Below are positions 16,240 through 24,253 of a stretch of 38,804 bases of DNA, one piece after another. Position 1 is the stretch's first letter. Each line of letters opens with the position of its first letter. The notes below the pieces were generated by a model that made no database searches, had not been told where the DNA came from, and was given only the letters and a program-made list of their open reading frames with translations. A program made the translations under genes and the position numbers. Origin of the DNA: DAOTVC01 sp034437215 (GTDB lineage Bacteria; Chloroflexota; Anaerolineae; B4-G1; SLSP01); assembly GCA_034437215.1 (NCBI GenBank), contig DAOTVC010000169.1:1-38804 (forward strand). Reading direction: 5' to 3'.

Positions 16240-17285
16240 GCAACCGCCTCCTTCTGCTTCCGTGCCTGGATCTCTTCAATCATCGCCGGGATCACCTCGT
16301 AGAGATCTCCCACAATACCCACGTCCGCCACCTCGAAGATGGGTGCGTTAGGGTCGTTGTTGATAGCGATGATGAAGTCCGAGTTCTGCATGCCCACCTT
16401 GTGCTGTAACGCCCCGGAGATGCCGGCCGCGATGTAGAGCTTGGGCCGTACGGTCCGCCCGGACTGCCCGACCTGGTGGGAGTAATCGATCCAACCGCCG
16501 TCCACGAGAGGGCGAGAGACACCCACCACACCTCCCAGGACGTCGGCGAGCTCCTTGAGGAGTTTGAGCCCCTCGGGGGTACCCAGCCCGCGCCCGCCGG
16601 CGACGATCACGTCGGCGTACTCGATATCGACGGTCTCGCCCTTGGTGCGCATGAACTCGAGGATACAGGCCATGGCTCCGGCCTCAGTAATCGCGACCTC
16701 CTCGCGGACGATCTCCCCCTCCCCTTCAGGCTCGTAGTTGGGTGTGGGGAAGACGCGGGGGCGCACACTGGACATCTGCGGTTGGTGCTTGCGGCAGACG
16801 ATGGTCGCCAGAACGTTGCCCCCGAAAGCAGGCCGGGTCGCCAGGAGCAGGCGCTGCTGGGCGCCCTTGACCTCGCCCATCTCCAGCTTCGTGCAGTCGG
16901 CGGTCAAGCCGGTGCCCAGCGCCGTCGCTACCGCCCCGGCGAGGTCACGCCCCAGGGTCGTCGCCCCGATGAGGAAGACCTCCGGCTCGTGCTTCTCTGC
17001 CACAGCGGCGATGCTCTTGTAGTAAGGACAGTTGCGGTAGTGCTCAAGGACCGGGGAGTCCAACAGGTAGACACGGTCGGCGCCGTATTTGAGGGCCTCC
17101 TCGGCGATGTGCTCGACCTCGTGCCCCAGAAGGATACCCTCAACGACCACCTCGTCGCCGCCGGCTTCTGCCTCCTCCTGGACCTGGGAGGCCAAATCGC
17201 GGGCCACGCCCAGCAACTCCCAGGAGACCGGATGTACCTCCCCCGTCTCCTGTTCGATGAAGACCCAGAAACGTCGCACGCTCAT
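16236..17285 (-). CDS. fixB: FixB, electron transfer flavoprotein alpha subunit
   Basis: A 349-residue ETF alpha-type subunit that binds FAD. The C-terminal half shows the FAD-binding region VVGVSRPLVDGGWIDYSHQVGQ... and LYIAAGISGALQHKVG, and ends in a typical helix. The N-terminal part is the ETF domain that pairs with FixA. Start and stop codons overlap fixA and fixC by four bases each. In bifurcating complexes this subunit carries the FAD that shuttles a single electron between FixA and FixC. The identification is firm. Confidence 0.95.
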   Translation of the reverse strand: MSVRRFWVFIEQETGEVHPVSWELLGVARDLASQVQEEAEAGGDEVVVEGILLGHEVEHIAEEALKYGADRVYLLDSPVLEHYRNCPYYKSIAAVAEKHEPEVFLIGATTLGRDLAGAVATALGTGLTADCTKLEMGEVKGAQQRLLLATRPAFGGNVLATIVCRKHQPQMSSVRPRVFPTPNYEPEGEGEIVREEVAITEAGAMACILEFMRTKGETVDIEYADVIVAGGRGLGTPEGLKLLKELADVLGGVVGVSRPLVDGGWIDYSHQVGQSGRTVRPKLYIAAGISGALQHKVGMQNSDFIIAINNDPNAPIFEVADVGIVGDLYEVIPAMIEEIQARKQKEAVA

Positions 17286-18133
17286 TGCGCACCTCCCTCT
17301 CCCTGCAGCACAACCTCCAGGATGCCCTCTTCATCAGCCTTCTGGAAGGCCTGCCGGACGGCATTGGTGACACCGATCTCTCGGGCATTGAACTTCTCAC
17401 CCGGCTGAGGCAAGGGAGGCGTGCCCATCTTGAAGACGATCGTAGGTGAGCCGCGCACGCCCACCTCATCCTTTGCAAAGCCCACGGGTCCCGCGCCCAT
17501 CGACCACATCTCAGGGTCGTAGCGCAGGGAACGGATGAGATCGGGGAGAGGAGCGAAGGGTATTTCAGCGATCTCCTTCTCGCAGGTGAGGAGAGCCGGA
17601 AGAGAAGCCTCTACGACCTCTGTCCACCGCTCCGTCTTGCGCTCCACCACCACCCTCCGGCCCTCCAGGTCGATCTCCCGGATCCTCACCGCGTAGGTGA
17701 CGATAGGCAGATCCATGCGCACCGCCACTCCCGGTCCTACCTGTGCCGTATCCCCGTCAATGGCCTGCTTGCCAAAGAAAAGCAGGTCGATGGGCTGTTC
17801 CTTGTGGATGGTCTGAATGGCCTCGGCAAGCACGTAGGAGGTCGCCAGGGTGTCCGCCCCGGCAAACTTGCGATCGGAGATGAGTACCCCCCGATCGGCA
17901 CCGAGCTCGATGGCCTCCCGAATTGTGGCCGTGAAGTTTGGGGGTCCCATGGAGACGACCGTCACCATCCCGCCCAACTTCTTCTTCCACTCGACGGCTT
18001 CGGCGAGGGCGTGCGCGTCGTAGGGATTCATAATCGCCGGCACGCCCTCCCGCACCAGATTTCCCGTCTCAGGATCGATGCGGATGTTGGTCGTGTCCGG
18101 CACCTGCTTGATTGCGACCAGCGCGTGGAACAA
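17282..18133 (-). CDS. fixA: FixA, electron transfer flavoprotein beta subunit
   Basis: A 283-residue ETF beta-type subunit and first gene of the fixABCX operon. It contains LVAIKQVPDTTNIRID at the N-terminus and GKQAIDGDTAQVGPGVA (about 124-140). The latter segment is characteristic of the electron-bifurcating ETF group that binds NADH and a bifurcating FAD. The complex uses NADH to reduce quinone and low-potential ferredoxin or flavodoxin together. The start codon is TTG at 18133, supported by AAGGAGGT about five bases upstream. Here there is no nif gene nearby, so the ferredoxin probably serves fermentation or biosynthesis, not nitrogen fixation. Confidence 0.94.
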   Translation of the reverse strand: MFHALVAIKQVPDTTNIRIDPETGNLVREGVPAIMNPYDAHALAEAVEWKKKLGGMVTVVSMGPPNFTATIREAIELGADRGVLISDRKFAGADTLATSYVLAEAIQTIHKEQPIDLLFFGKQAIDGDTAQVGPGVAVRMDLPIVTYAVRIREIDLEGRRVVVERKTERWTEVVEASLPALLTCEKEIAEIPFAPLPDLIRSLRYDPEMWSMGAGPVGFAKDEVGVRGSPTIVFKMGTPPLPQPGEKFNAREIGVTNAVRQAFQKADEEGILEVVLQGEGGAQ

Positions 18134-18165
18134 AGTGTACCTCCTTCTACGAACGAGATTCGAAC

Positions 18166-18195
18166 ACCATACTTAACAGCGGTATAAAAGAGCAA
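18166..18195 (-). promoter_or_regulatory. Possible fixABCX promoter
   Basis: On the minus strand, TTGCTC (18190-18195), an 18-base spacer and TATGGT (18166-18171) lie upstream of fixA. A TATACC (18181-18186) is a competing -10. The rest of the 210-base gap (18134-18343) shows nothing else I can name. Confidence 0.35.
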
Positions 18196-18343
18196 CCGGC
18201 AAGAGGAATGTGCCGAACCTTTCAGCGCCAATCCTGGATGCGTCTCAGTGATGCTACCGTGTCCGATACCGATCTATAACCTTGTGAATTGTAGGGGGAG
18301 TTATGAAATGTGCAACCGTGACCCTGCCTACCGTAGATTTCTC

Positions 18344-18592
18344 CTAGCGGTTCAAGAAGCGAATGATGAGATTGAGAATGATGGTCAGCAGCAGACTGAG
18401 CAGAATGGAGGAGACGATGGGGACGAGGCAGGTCACCCGCCCATCCGCGCTCCGGTAACGGATATCCCCCGGAAGACGACCCCAGCGGTTAAGGAAGGGC
18501 ACCTTGCTCAAGAGCAACATCACGCCCCCCACCACCGCGAGGGTCACCCCCAGGATAATCAACCAACGCCCCAGGCTCTCCATCTGAAACAT
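18344..18592 (-). CDS. DUF2905 family small membrane protein
   Basis: An 82-residue protein with two hydrophobic helices (about 10-29 and 55-80) joined by FLNRWGRLPGDIRYRSADGRV. The GRLPGDI segment between the helices is the hallmark of DUF2905 proteins, whose function is unknown. The start at 18592 is chosen because GGAG lies six bases upstream. The longer upstream frame runs antisense-like through the CoA-transferase end and is not credible. It follows the CoA-transferase stop by 34 bases and may be co-transcribed with it. Confidence 0.88.
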   Translation of the reverse strand: MFQMESLGRWLIILGVTLAVVGGVMLLLSKVPFLNRWGRLPGDIRYRSADGRVTCLVPIVSSILLSLLLTIILNLIIRFLNR

Positions 18593-18626
18593 CGATATCT
18601 CCAAATCTATCGCACCACAACCATCT

Positions 18627-19931
18627 CTAGAGATAGCCCAGATCGCGCGCCGCCTGACGAAGATCCGCTCGGAACTTCGGAGCCGCAATCCCGATGAGCG
18701 CCTCCACCCGCTGCCGGATGCTCTTGCCGCGCAGATTGACGGCGCCATGCTCCGTCACCACCCAGCGGATGTGGTTGCGCGTCGTCACGACGCCCGCCCC
18801 AGGCGTCAGGGTGGGGACGATGCGGCTCTTCTCACCGCCCCGGGCCATGCTGGGCAGGGCGATGATGGGCAGTCCGCCCTCGGAACGCGCGGTACCGTAG
18901 ATGAAGTCCATCTGTCCCCCCACACCACTGAAGAGCCGCGGCCCGATGCTGTCGGCGCAGACCTGGCCCGTCAGATCCACCTCGATCGCGCCGTTGATGG
19001 CGACTTGGCAATAGTTCTGACCGATGATACAGGGATCGTTGACGTACTCGGAGCGCTGCAGCTCGATGAGAGGATTGTTGTGCACCCAGCGGTAGAGGGT
19101 CTCCGACCCCAGGATGAAGCCCGCCGTCACCTTACCCGGATGCAACGTCTTGCGAGCACCCGTGATGACCCCCTGCTCCACGAGCTGCATCACCCCATCG
19201 GAGAAGAGCTCCGTGTGCACGCCGAGGTCCCGCTTGTCCTGGAGGTAGCCCAAGACGGTGTCGGCGACGGCGCCGATCCCCAACTGCAGCGTAGCCCCGT
19301 CGGGAATCAGCCCGGCGATGTGCCCGGCGATGGCCCCTACCACGGGATCGTGGGGATCAGCGGCCATGCGGAAAGATTGCAGGGGCTCGTCCACCTCGAC
19401 CACGTAATCTAGATCGCTGACGTGGATGAAGGTATCGCCCAGCACGCGCGGCATCTGCCGGTTGATCTGCGCGACGATGGTCGTCGCCGACTCCACGGGC
19501 GTCTTGGCCAACCCCGTCTCCAAGCCAAAGGAGCAGTAGCCCTCTTCATCGGGCGGCGAGAGATGGGCAAAGGCCACGTCGATGGGCAGAACCCCCTCCT
19601 TGAAGAGTAGAGGGAACTCGGAGAGAAGCACGGGCGTGAAATCGGCACGCCCCTCCCAGACCGCCTGACGCACATTGCTGCCCAGAAACATGGAGTTGGT
19701 GTGCAGATGACCGTCCATCTCCGGAGCCACCCAGGGGGCCGGTCCGACGGTCAGCACCTGCACCAGCTCCACGGCGGACAGCTCGGGCGCTGCAGCGATC
19801 AGGGCGTCGACGAGGGACGTCGGGACGCTGCAATTTCCGGTCATGAAGACCCGGCTCCCCGAACCAACCGTAGCGGTGACGGCCTCCTCGGCCGTCACCA
19901 GGCGCTCACGATAGGTTGCTTCCCAGGACAT
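18627..19931 (-). CDS. Acetyl-CoA hydrolase/transferase family CoA-transferase
   Basis: A 434-residue protein of the family that includes 4-hydroxybutyrate, acetate and propionate CoA-transferases. These enzymes move CoA between carboxylic acids through a glutamyl-CoA thioester. Visible family segments are VPTSLVDAL near the N-terminus, GATLQLGIGAVADTVL, HTELFSDGVMQL, and GTARSEGGLPIIALPS followed by GAGVVTTRNHIRWVVTEHG. The ATG at 19931 is preferred: it lies just after the stop of the upstream gene (five-base gap) with AGGGA before it, and a longer version would overlap that gene. The neighbouring alanine-dehydrogenase-like gene and fixABCX suggest fermentation of amino or organic acids. The actual acid is unknown. 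Confidence 0.88.
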   Translation of the reverse strand: MSWEATYRERLVTAEEAVTATVGSGSRVFMTGNCSVPTSLVDALIAAAPELSAVELVQVLTVGPAPWVAPEMDGHLHTNSMFLGSNVRQAVWEGRADFTPVLLSEFPLLFKEGVLPIDVAFAHLSPPDEEGYCSFGLETGLAKTPVESATTIVAQINRQMPRVLGDTFIHVSDLDYVVEVDEPLQSFRMAADPHDPVVGAIAGHIAGLIPDGATLQLGIGAVADTVLGYLQDKRDLGVHTELFSDGVMQLVEQGVITGARKTLHPGKVTAGFILGSETLYRWVHNNPLIELQRSEYVNDPCIIGQNYCQVAINGAIEVDLTGQVCADSIGPRLFSGVGGQMDFIYGTARSEGGLPIIALPSMARGGEKSRIVPTLTPGAGVVTTRNHIRWVVTEHGAVNLRGKSIRQRVEALIGIAAPKFRADLRQAARDLGYL

Positions 19932-19936
19932 TATCC

Positions 19937-21025
19937 CTAGGACCGCACCGCGCACTCGAGGCGGTCATCGACGATGTCCCCATTGCGCATGACCACGGCC
20001 CGCTTCAACGCCGGCTCCTGAGCGAAGGCGGTTGCCGGACCGATCTCCACGAGCATTTGGACATAGGGCCAGACCGCATTGTTGAAGGCGTGGGTGGAGG
20101 TGCGGGGAACGGCACCGGGCACGTTGGGCACACAGTAGTGGACGATCTCCTCCTCCAGATAGGTGGGCTCCTCGAGAGTCGTGGGGCGGCTGGTCTCGGC
20201 AGAACCCCCATGATCGATGGCGAAGTCCATGAAGACGGCGCCCCGCCGCATCGTGCGCAGCAGCTGACGGGTGATGAGAATGGGCGGGCACTCACCCGGC
20301 ACCCGCACGGCGCTGATGACCACGTCGGCAAAGCGGGTCAGATAGGCGATGTTGAAATCGTGGGAGATCATGGTCGTGATCTGCCCTCGGAAGTGGGTAT
20401 CGAGATAGCGCAACCGCTCGAGGGTCGGGCTGAGGACGAAGACCTTGGCCCCCAGGCCGAGGAAGGCGCGGGCAGCGTTGGTACCCAGGACCCCACCACC
20501 GAGGATGACCACCTCACCGGCAGAGACTCCGGGCACGCCGTTGAGCAGGACCCCCCTTCCGCCCTGGTTGCGCATAAGCAGGGTGCCGGCGATATAGGGC
20601 GCCATCCGCCCCGTGACCTCGCTCATCGTCCGCAGGATGGGAAAGCTCTCACCGTCGGGGGAGACGAGCTCGTAGGCTATGGCCGTGATCTTCCGTTCCT
20701 GAAGGGCCGCAACCTCCTCCTGAGGGGCCGCCATGAGACCGAGGAAGCCCATCACGATCTGGCCCTGTCGCATCCAGCCCATCTCCTCCAGCGTCGGGCG
20801 CAGCACCTTGAGCACCAGATCGGAGCGGTCGTAGAGCTCCTCGCCGCTGGCCACCACCGTGGCCCCCAATCGTTCGTAATCATAGTCGTCGAAGCCTGCC
20901 CCCTCACCGGCACCGCGCTCGACGAAACAGTTGTGCCCGGCCTTCGACAGCAGACCCACGCCCGCCGGCGTCAGACCTACGCGCTCCTCGCCTGCCTGGC
21001 GCTCCTTGACGATCCCTATATCCAT
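19937..21025 (-). CDS. Alanine dehydrogenase/PNT family protein with altered active site
   Basis: A 362-residue member of the alanine dehydrogenase/transhydrogenase-alpha family. Conserved parts include Arg15 in EERVGLTP, SEVTGRMAPYIAG, the NAD site VVILGGGVLGTNAA, MDFAIDHGG (the Asp equivalent to Asp270) and NVPGAVPRTSTHAFNNA. However, the substrate and catalytic residues Lys75 and His96 of known alanine dehydrogenases are Leu75 and Gly96 here (VLKVLRP and VMGFLGL). The family-typical NAD fold thus remains while normal pyruvate chemistry looks impaired. It may use a different substrate or be regulatory. AAAGGAG lies seven bases before the ATG. It is coupled to the CoA-transferase gene downstream. 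Confidence 0.85.
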   Translation of the reverse strand: MDIGIVKERQAGEERVGLTPAGVGLLSKAGHNCFVERGAGEGAGFDDYDYERLGATVVASGEELYDRSDLVLKVLRPTLEEMGWMRQGQIVMGFLGLMAAPQEEVAALQERKITAIAYELVSPDGESFPILRTMSEVTGRMAPYIAGTLLMRNQGGRGVLLNGVPGVSAGEVVILGGGVLGTNAARAFLGLGAKVFVLSPTLERLRYLDTHFRGQITTMISHDFNIAYLTRFADVVISAVRVPGECPPILITRQLLRTMRRGAVFMDFAIDHGGSAETSRPTTLEEPTYLEEEIVHYCVPNVPGAVPRTSTHAFNNAVWPYVQMLVEIGPATAFAQEPALKRAVVMRNGDIVDDRLECAVRS

Positions 21026-21181
21026 AGCACTGCTCCTTTCTCTAGAAAAGTAGCTTCAGCCTCATATCTCTGGAGCCCTGTCAATCCTCCACGAACGTAG
21101 CACAACACCCCCTTCGAGTGCAAGTGCCCATACACCAACTTCACCGCAACAAATGTCACCGCACGTAACGGATGGGGCGGT

Positions 21182-22351
21182 TTATCTATCGACCCTCTCC
21201 ACCCCTTCTGCCGAATGGACATCGTAGATCACCGCCTCGGCATCGAACTCTGTCGCATAACGCTCCAGCAGATGGGCCTGGACCTCGGGCACGGCTCCCT
21301 CCTCAACGAGCGCGATGATACAGCCACCAAAGCCCGCTCCCGTGAGGCGCGCACCGTGACATCCCGGAACCTCCACCGCCGCCTCGACGAGCAGGTCGAG
21401 CTCCGGCGCGCTCACCTCATAGTCCTCCTGCAGGCTGCGATGCCCCTCCAGGAGAATCCGCCCCACCTCCTCCAGATCACCCTTACGGAGGGCGAGAACC
21501 GTGCGCCGTACCCGATAGTTTTCGGTGATCACGTGGCGCGCCCGGCGATAGACGACCTCGGGCAACAGATCCCGGTGCTCCTGCAGCTGGTCGAGGCTCA
21601 CATCCCGCAGCGCCTCGATCTCTGGCAAGACCTGCCGCAGGAGCTGGACGGCGTGCTCGCACTGGGCCCGGCGCACGTTGTACTCGGAGGTGGCGAGAGA
21701 ACGCCGGACCTTGCTGTCGGCGACGATGATCGCCATCTCTGCCGGTAAGGGGACGTAGTGACGTTTGAGAGTCCGAGTGTCCAGGAGCATGGCGTGGCCC
21801 GCCTTCCCGCAAGCGCTGATCATCTGATCCATGATCCCACAGCGGACCCCGACGTACTCATTCTCGGCACGTTGTGCCAACAGGGCGAGCTCGTCCGGAT
21901 CGAGACCGAAACCGCTGACCACACTCCAAACGTAGGCAAAGGCCAACTCCAAGGCCGCCGAGGAGGACATGCCCGCCCCCACAGGCACGTCGGAAGAGAG
22001 CACCGCGTCCAGACCAAAGGGCTTCAGTTCCTCCTCCAGGAAGCTCCAGATCAGGCCACGAGGATAGTCGGACCACCCCCCTCCCGAGGCAGGAACCTGA
22101 TCCACCGGAAAGACGACCTCGTCCTTCCGCATGTCCAGAGCCCGAAGAACCGCCGTGCGTGCCTGATGGGTTCCGGCCGCTACCCACGCTGCCCGATCCA
22201 CGGCGATGGGAAGAACAAAGCCAGCGTTGTAGTCGGTGTGCTCACCGATCAGGTTGACCCGCCCCGGTGCTCGCACCACGACATCCGGTTCGCGCAAAAA
22301 ACGGGCACGAAATGCGTGTACAACTCTTTCATGTAGAGGTACGTCGGTCAT
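21182..22351 (-). CDS. galK: Galactokinase
   Basis: A 389-residue GHMP kinase that phosphorylates alpha-D-galactose to galactose 1-phosphate in the Leloir pathway. The galactokinase signature GRVNLIGEHTDYNAGFVLP is near the N-terminus, the ATP-binding GHMP motif is PVGAGMSSSAALE, and motif 3 is LTGAGFGGCIIALV. The expected catalytic Asp follows in GVRCGIMDQMIS. The ATG at 22351 is chosen because GAGG lies five bases upstream; a GTG at 22372 has no ribosome-binding site. No other gal gene is visible nearby. It sits 58 bases after the helicase-C-like gene on the same strand. A role with the glycosidase-like genes is possible but speculative. Confidence 0.94.
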   Translation of the reverse strand: MTDVPLHERVVHAFRARFLREPDVVVRAPGRVNLIGEHTDYNAGFVLPIAVDRAAWVAAGTHQARTAVLRALDMRKDEVVFPVDQVPASGGGWSDYPRGLIWSFLEEELKPFGLDAVLSSDVPVGAGMSSSAALELAFAYVWSVVSGFGLDPDELALLAQRAENEYVGVRCGIMDQMISACGKAGHAMLLDTRTLKRHYVPLPAEMAIIVADSKVRRSLATSEYNVRRAQCEHAVQLLRQVLPEIEALRDVSLDQLQEHRDLLPEVVYRRARHVITENYRVRRTVLALRKGDLEEVGRILLEGHRSLQEDYEVSAPELDLLVEAAVEVPGCHGARLTGAGFGGCIIALVEEGAVPEVQAHLLERYATEFDAEAVIYDVHSAEGVERVDR

Positions 22352-22409
22352 AAGAGCCTCAGTTTCTGTCACCTTAGGGATAGGGTCTCTTGAAAGGCAC
22401 GAACGGATC

Positions 22410-24089
22410 TCAGGTCAGCTCCTCCACCTCGGGCAGGATGCCCTGCAAAGCCAGGATCCGCAGCAGCTGCTCCCGGTCTGCCTCGCGCACGAGGGCGACC
22501 TGCGGACCGAGACGCTCCTGGATCAGGTCGCGCACGGCATCTGCGTCGAGGAGCTCGGCATCCTGCACTCGCAGAATCCAGCCCCGCATCATGCGCGCCT
22601 CCCCCCCACCCCGATAGGTCTCCTCGATGGCTTGGCGCAAGGTCGTAGGCAGAGGCTGCTCCAGCGCCTCCTCCAAGAACCCCTCAATGCGCTCCAGGGG
22701 GATTCGCTGCCGCCGGGCCCGCTTCAAGGAGCGAGGTGTGAGCCGGTAGAGGTGCAGGCCCTCCTCGCCCACAGGCGTTGCAATCCGGCTCATCTGGAAA
22801 CGCTCATAACGACGCTCCGGCGGGACCAGAAGCAGACCGCTCACCCGCACCTCGATAGGCGCGGGCTCCAAAAAGGTCGGAGGATCTGCGGCGCCCAGGA
22901 GGGCGGCACCCGCGGCGCTCACCCGAAAGCGATCGGGCGGCAGCCAAGGGGTGGACTTTCCCAGATCCACCAGACCCAGCCAGTAAAGGGGGCCCGTGAT
23001 CAGAAAGGCCAGCAGCGCGCCCTCTACCGTCTCCCACGCATCGAAACCCCGCAGGGGCGCGCCTGTCACGGCGTCGCGGGGGCTCCAGGCCTCGTAGTCG
23101 CCATCAAGACGCAGAAAATCGGGCGTGTGCTGGTGGGCGTGGGTCACGAAATCCGCCATCGTATACCAGACGTCCGTCACACAGCGGCGCAGCATGACCA
23201 GGACATTGCTCCGCGTGGCAAGAGGGTCGTTGGGCCAGCCCAATGTGGTATCGGGTTGCAGGCCCGGTACCCAGGCCACGTCGTTCCAGCGCTCGCTCTC
23301 CTGCCAGGCATGAACCAACCTCTCCCACTGGGTCCACCGGTCGGCGTGCAACCACTCCAACATGGGATCGGGAACCGGTCGGAGCAGTCCCCGCTCGTCC
23401 CTTCTGATCCAGCCCACCTCGCGTGCCAGCGTCTCCAGCAGGGCCAGACGAGGTCCCGCCGGAGGGTGAACACGGGCGAGGAGCCGCTCCCTGTGCCGCG
23501 GAGGCCAACTGCCATCCTCGTCCGGACGCACCGCCTCGTTCTGCAGCAGTGACCAGAGGCTCACCAGATCGTCCGCCAAGGAATCATCCCCCCCGAGCAT
23601 CCGCAGAGGTGAGGACGCCGGATCCGGGGGCGGGATCTCCAGCGGAGGCGGCGCCGGCAGGTAGAGCGCCAGATCGTCGGGCACGAAGGCCATCTCCGAC
23701 GTCGCCCCGGTGGCGCTGACGGTCGACGTGCGGTAGAGGAAGCCCCAGTACCAGAGAGTCTCGGTTGCAGAGATGGGATCCCGCCACAGCTCCTCCCGCT
23801 CCAGGCGTCCCGGTCCCACGGTGCGCAGGGGTCCCCAACGCCGGGTGAAGGCCGGCCAGGGCAACGCTCCCTCCCGACGCAGAAGATCCTCCAGGGCGGC
23901 GCGAGAGCGGGGCGTCAGGGAGTCCCACGCTGCTGTCACCCGCTCGACGTGCGCCATAGCGTCAGCGAGCTCCGCGGCGAGATCTGTCCGACGGCTTGCC
24001 GTCAGGGAGATCTCCCACTGCCCGGCAATGACCCGCAGCCGCGCGGGTTCGCTGTCGAGCAGAGCCTGGTACAACGTGCGTAGGGACAT
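22410..24089 (-). CDS. XPB/Ssl2 helicase-C-like (helicase-associated) protein
   Basis: A 559-residue protein without Walker A or DEAD motifs. The N-terminal part is helical and resembles winged-helix regions (SLTPRSRAALEDLLRREG). The C-terminal 150 residues match the helicase-C-3 type seen next to XPB-like helicases, with GLLLVPPERRYERF, GLHLYRLTPRSLKRARRQ and QLLRILALQGILPEVEEL. I think it belongs to the helicase-associated proteins found in Actinobacteria and Chloroflexota, which often neighbour XPB helicases; none is in this window. A role in DNA repair or transcription is inferred only from the family. The ATG at 24089 has GAGGT very close to it, so a downstream start is possible. Confidence 0.7.
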   Translation of the reverse strand: MSLRTLYQALLDSEPARLRVIAGQWEISLTASRRTDLAAELADAMAHVERVTAAWDSLTPRSRAALEDLLRREGALPWPAFTRRWGPLRTVGPGRLEREELWRDPISATETLWYWGFLYRTSTVSATGATSEMAFVPDDLALYLPAPPPLEIPPPDPASSPLRMLGGDDSLADDLVSLWSLLQNEAVRPDEDGSWPPRHRERLLARVHPPAGPRLALLETLAREVGWIRRDERGLLRPVPDPMLEWLHADRWTQWERLVHAWQESERWNDVAWVPGLQPDTTLGWPNDPLATRSNVLVMLRRCVTDVWYTMADFVTHAHQHTPDFLRLDGDYEAWSPRDAVTGAPLRGFDAWETVEGALLAFLITGPLYWLGLVDLGKSTPWLPPDRFRVSAAGAALLGAADPPTFLEPAPIEVRVSGLLLVPPERRYERFQMSRIATPVGEEGLHLYRLTPRSLKRARRQRIPLERIEGFLEEALEQPLPTTLRQAIEETYRGGGEARMMRGWILRVQDAELLDADAVRDLIQERLGPQVALVREADREQLLRILALQGILPEVEELT

Positions 24090-24150
24090 GACCTCAAGTA
24101 GTTAACCGATTAGGTGTATTGCCACGGGACCTCATTGACATGCACAACTG

Positions 24151-24178
24151 ATTATATCCGCGGCAGACGAAGGCGCAA
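24151..24178 (-). promoter_or_regulatory. Promoter of the helicase-C-like gene
   Basis: On the minus strand, TTGCGC (24173-24178), a 16-base spacer and a perfect TATAAT (24151-24156). The predicted leader is about 55 bases. It shares the 164-base divergent region with iorA. Confidence 0.55.
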
Positions 24179-24186
24179 CCTGTCAC

Positions 24187-24214
24187 TTGCAAGCATGCCA
24201 TTCACGGGTACCAT
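24187..24214 (+). promoter_or_regulatory. Putative iorA promoter
   Basis: TTGCAA (24187-24192), a 16-base spacer and TACCAT (24209-24214) lie 40 bases before the iorA start. The -35 overlaps the palindrome CTTGCAAG. Matches are moderate (4 of 6 each). Confidence 0.35.
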
Positions 24215-24253
24215 GTAAAGCACAGCGTCGGATAGAGAACAAAGGAGCTATTG

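Noticed and set aside
18148..18170. GTGTTCGAATCTCG on the minus strand resembles a tRNA T-loop
   Set aside because: The flanking stem bases do not pair and no acceptor, D or anticodon arm can be built around it.
18248..18697. 149-codon plus-strand open frame near DUF2905
   Set aside because: Most of it is antisense to the DUF2905 gene and the CoA-transferase end. The composition is hydrophilic low-complexity, with no ribosome-binding site.
21061..21084. Perfect TTGACA (minus strand, 21079-21084) before the alanine-dehydrogenase-like gene
   Set aside because: No -10 hexamer stands at 15-19 bases. TATGAG is only 12 bases away, so I do not call a promoter although one is expected here.
24135..24158. 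Perfect TTGACA (24135-24140) on the plus strand before iorA
   Set aside because: The only -10-like sequence (TATATC) is 12 bases downstream, too close. The same AT-rich bases fit better as the minus-strand TATAAT.
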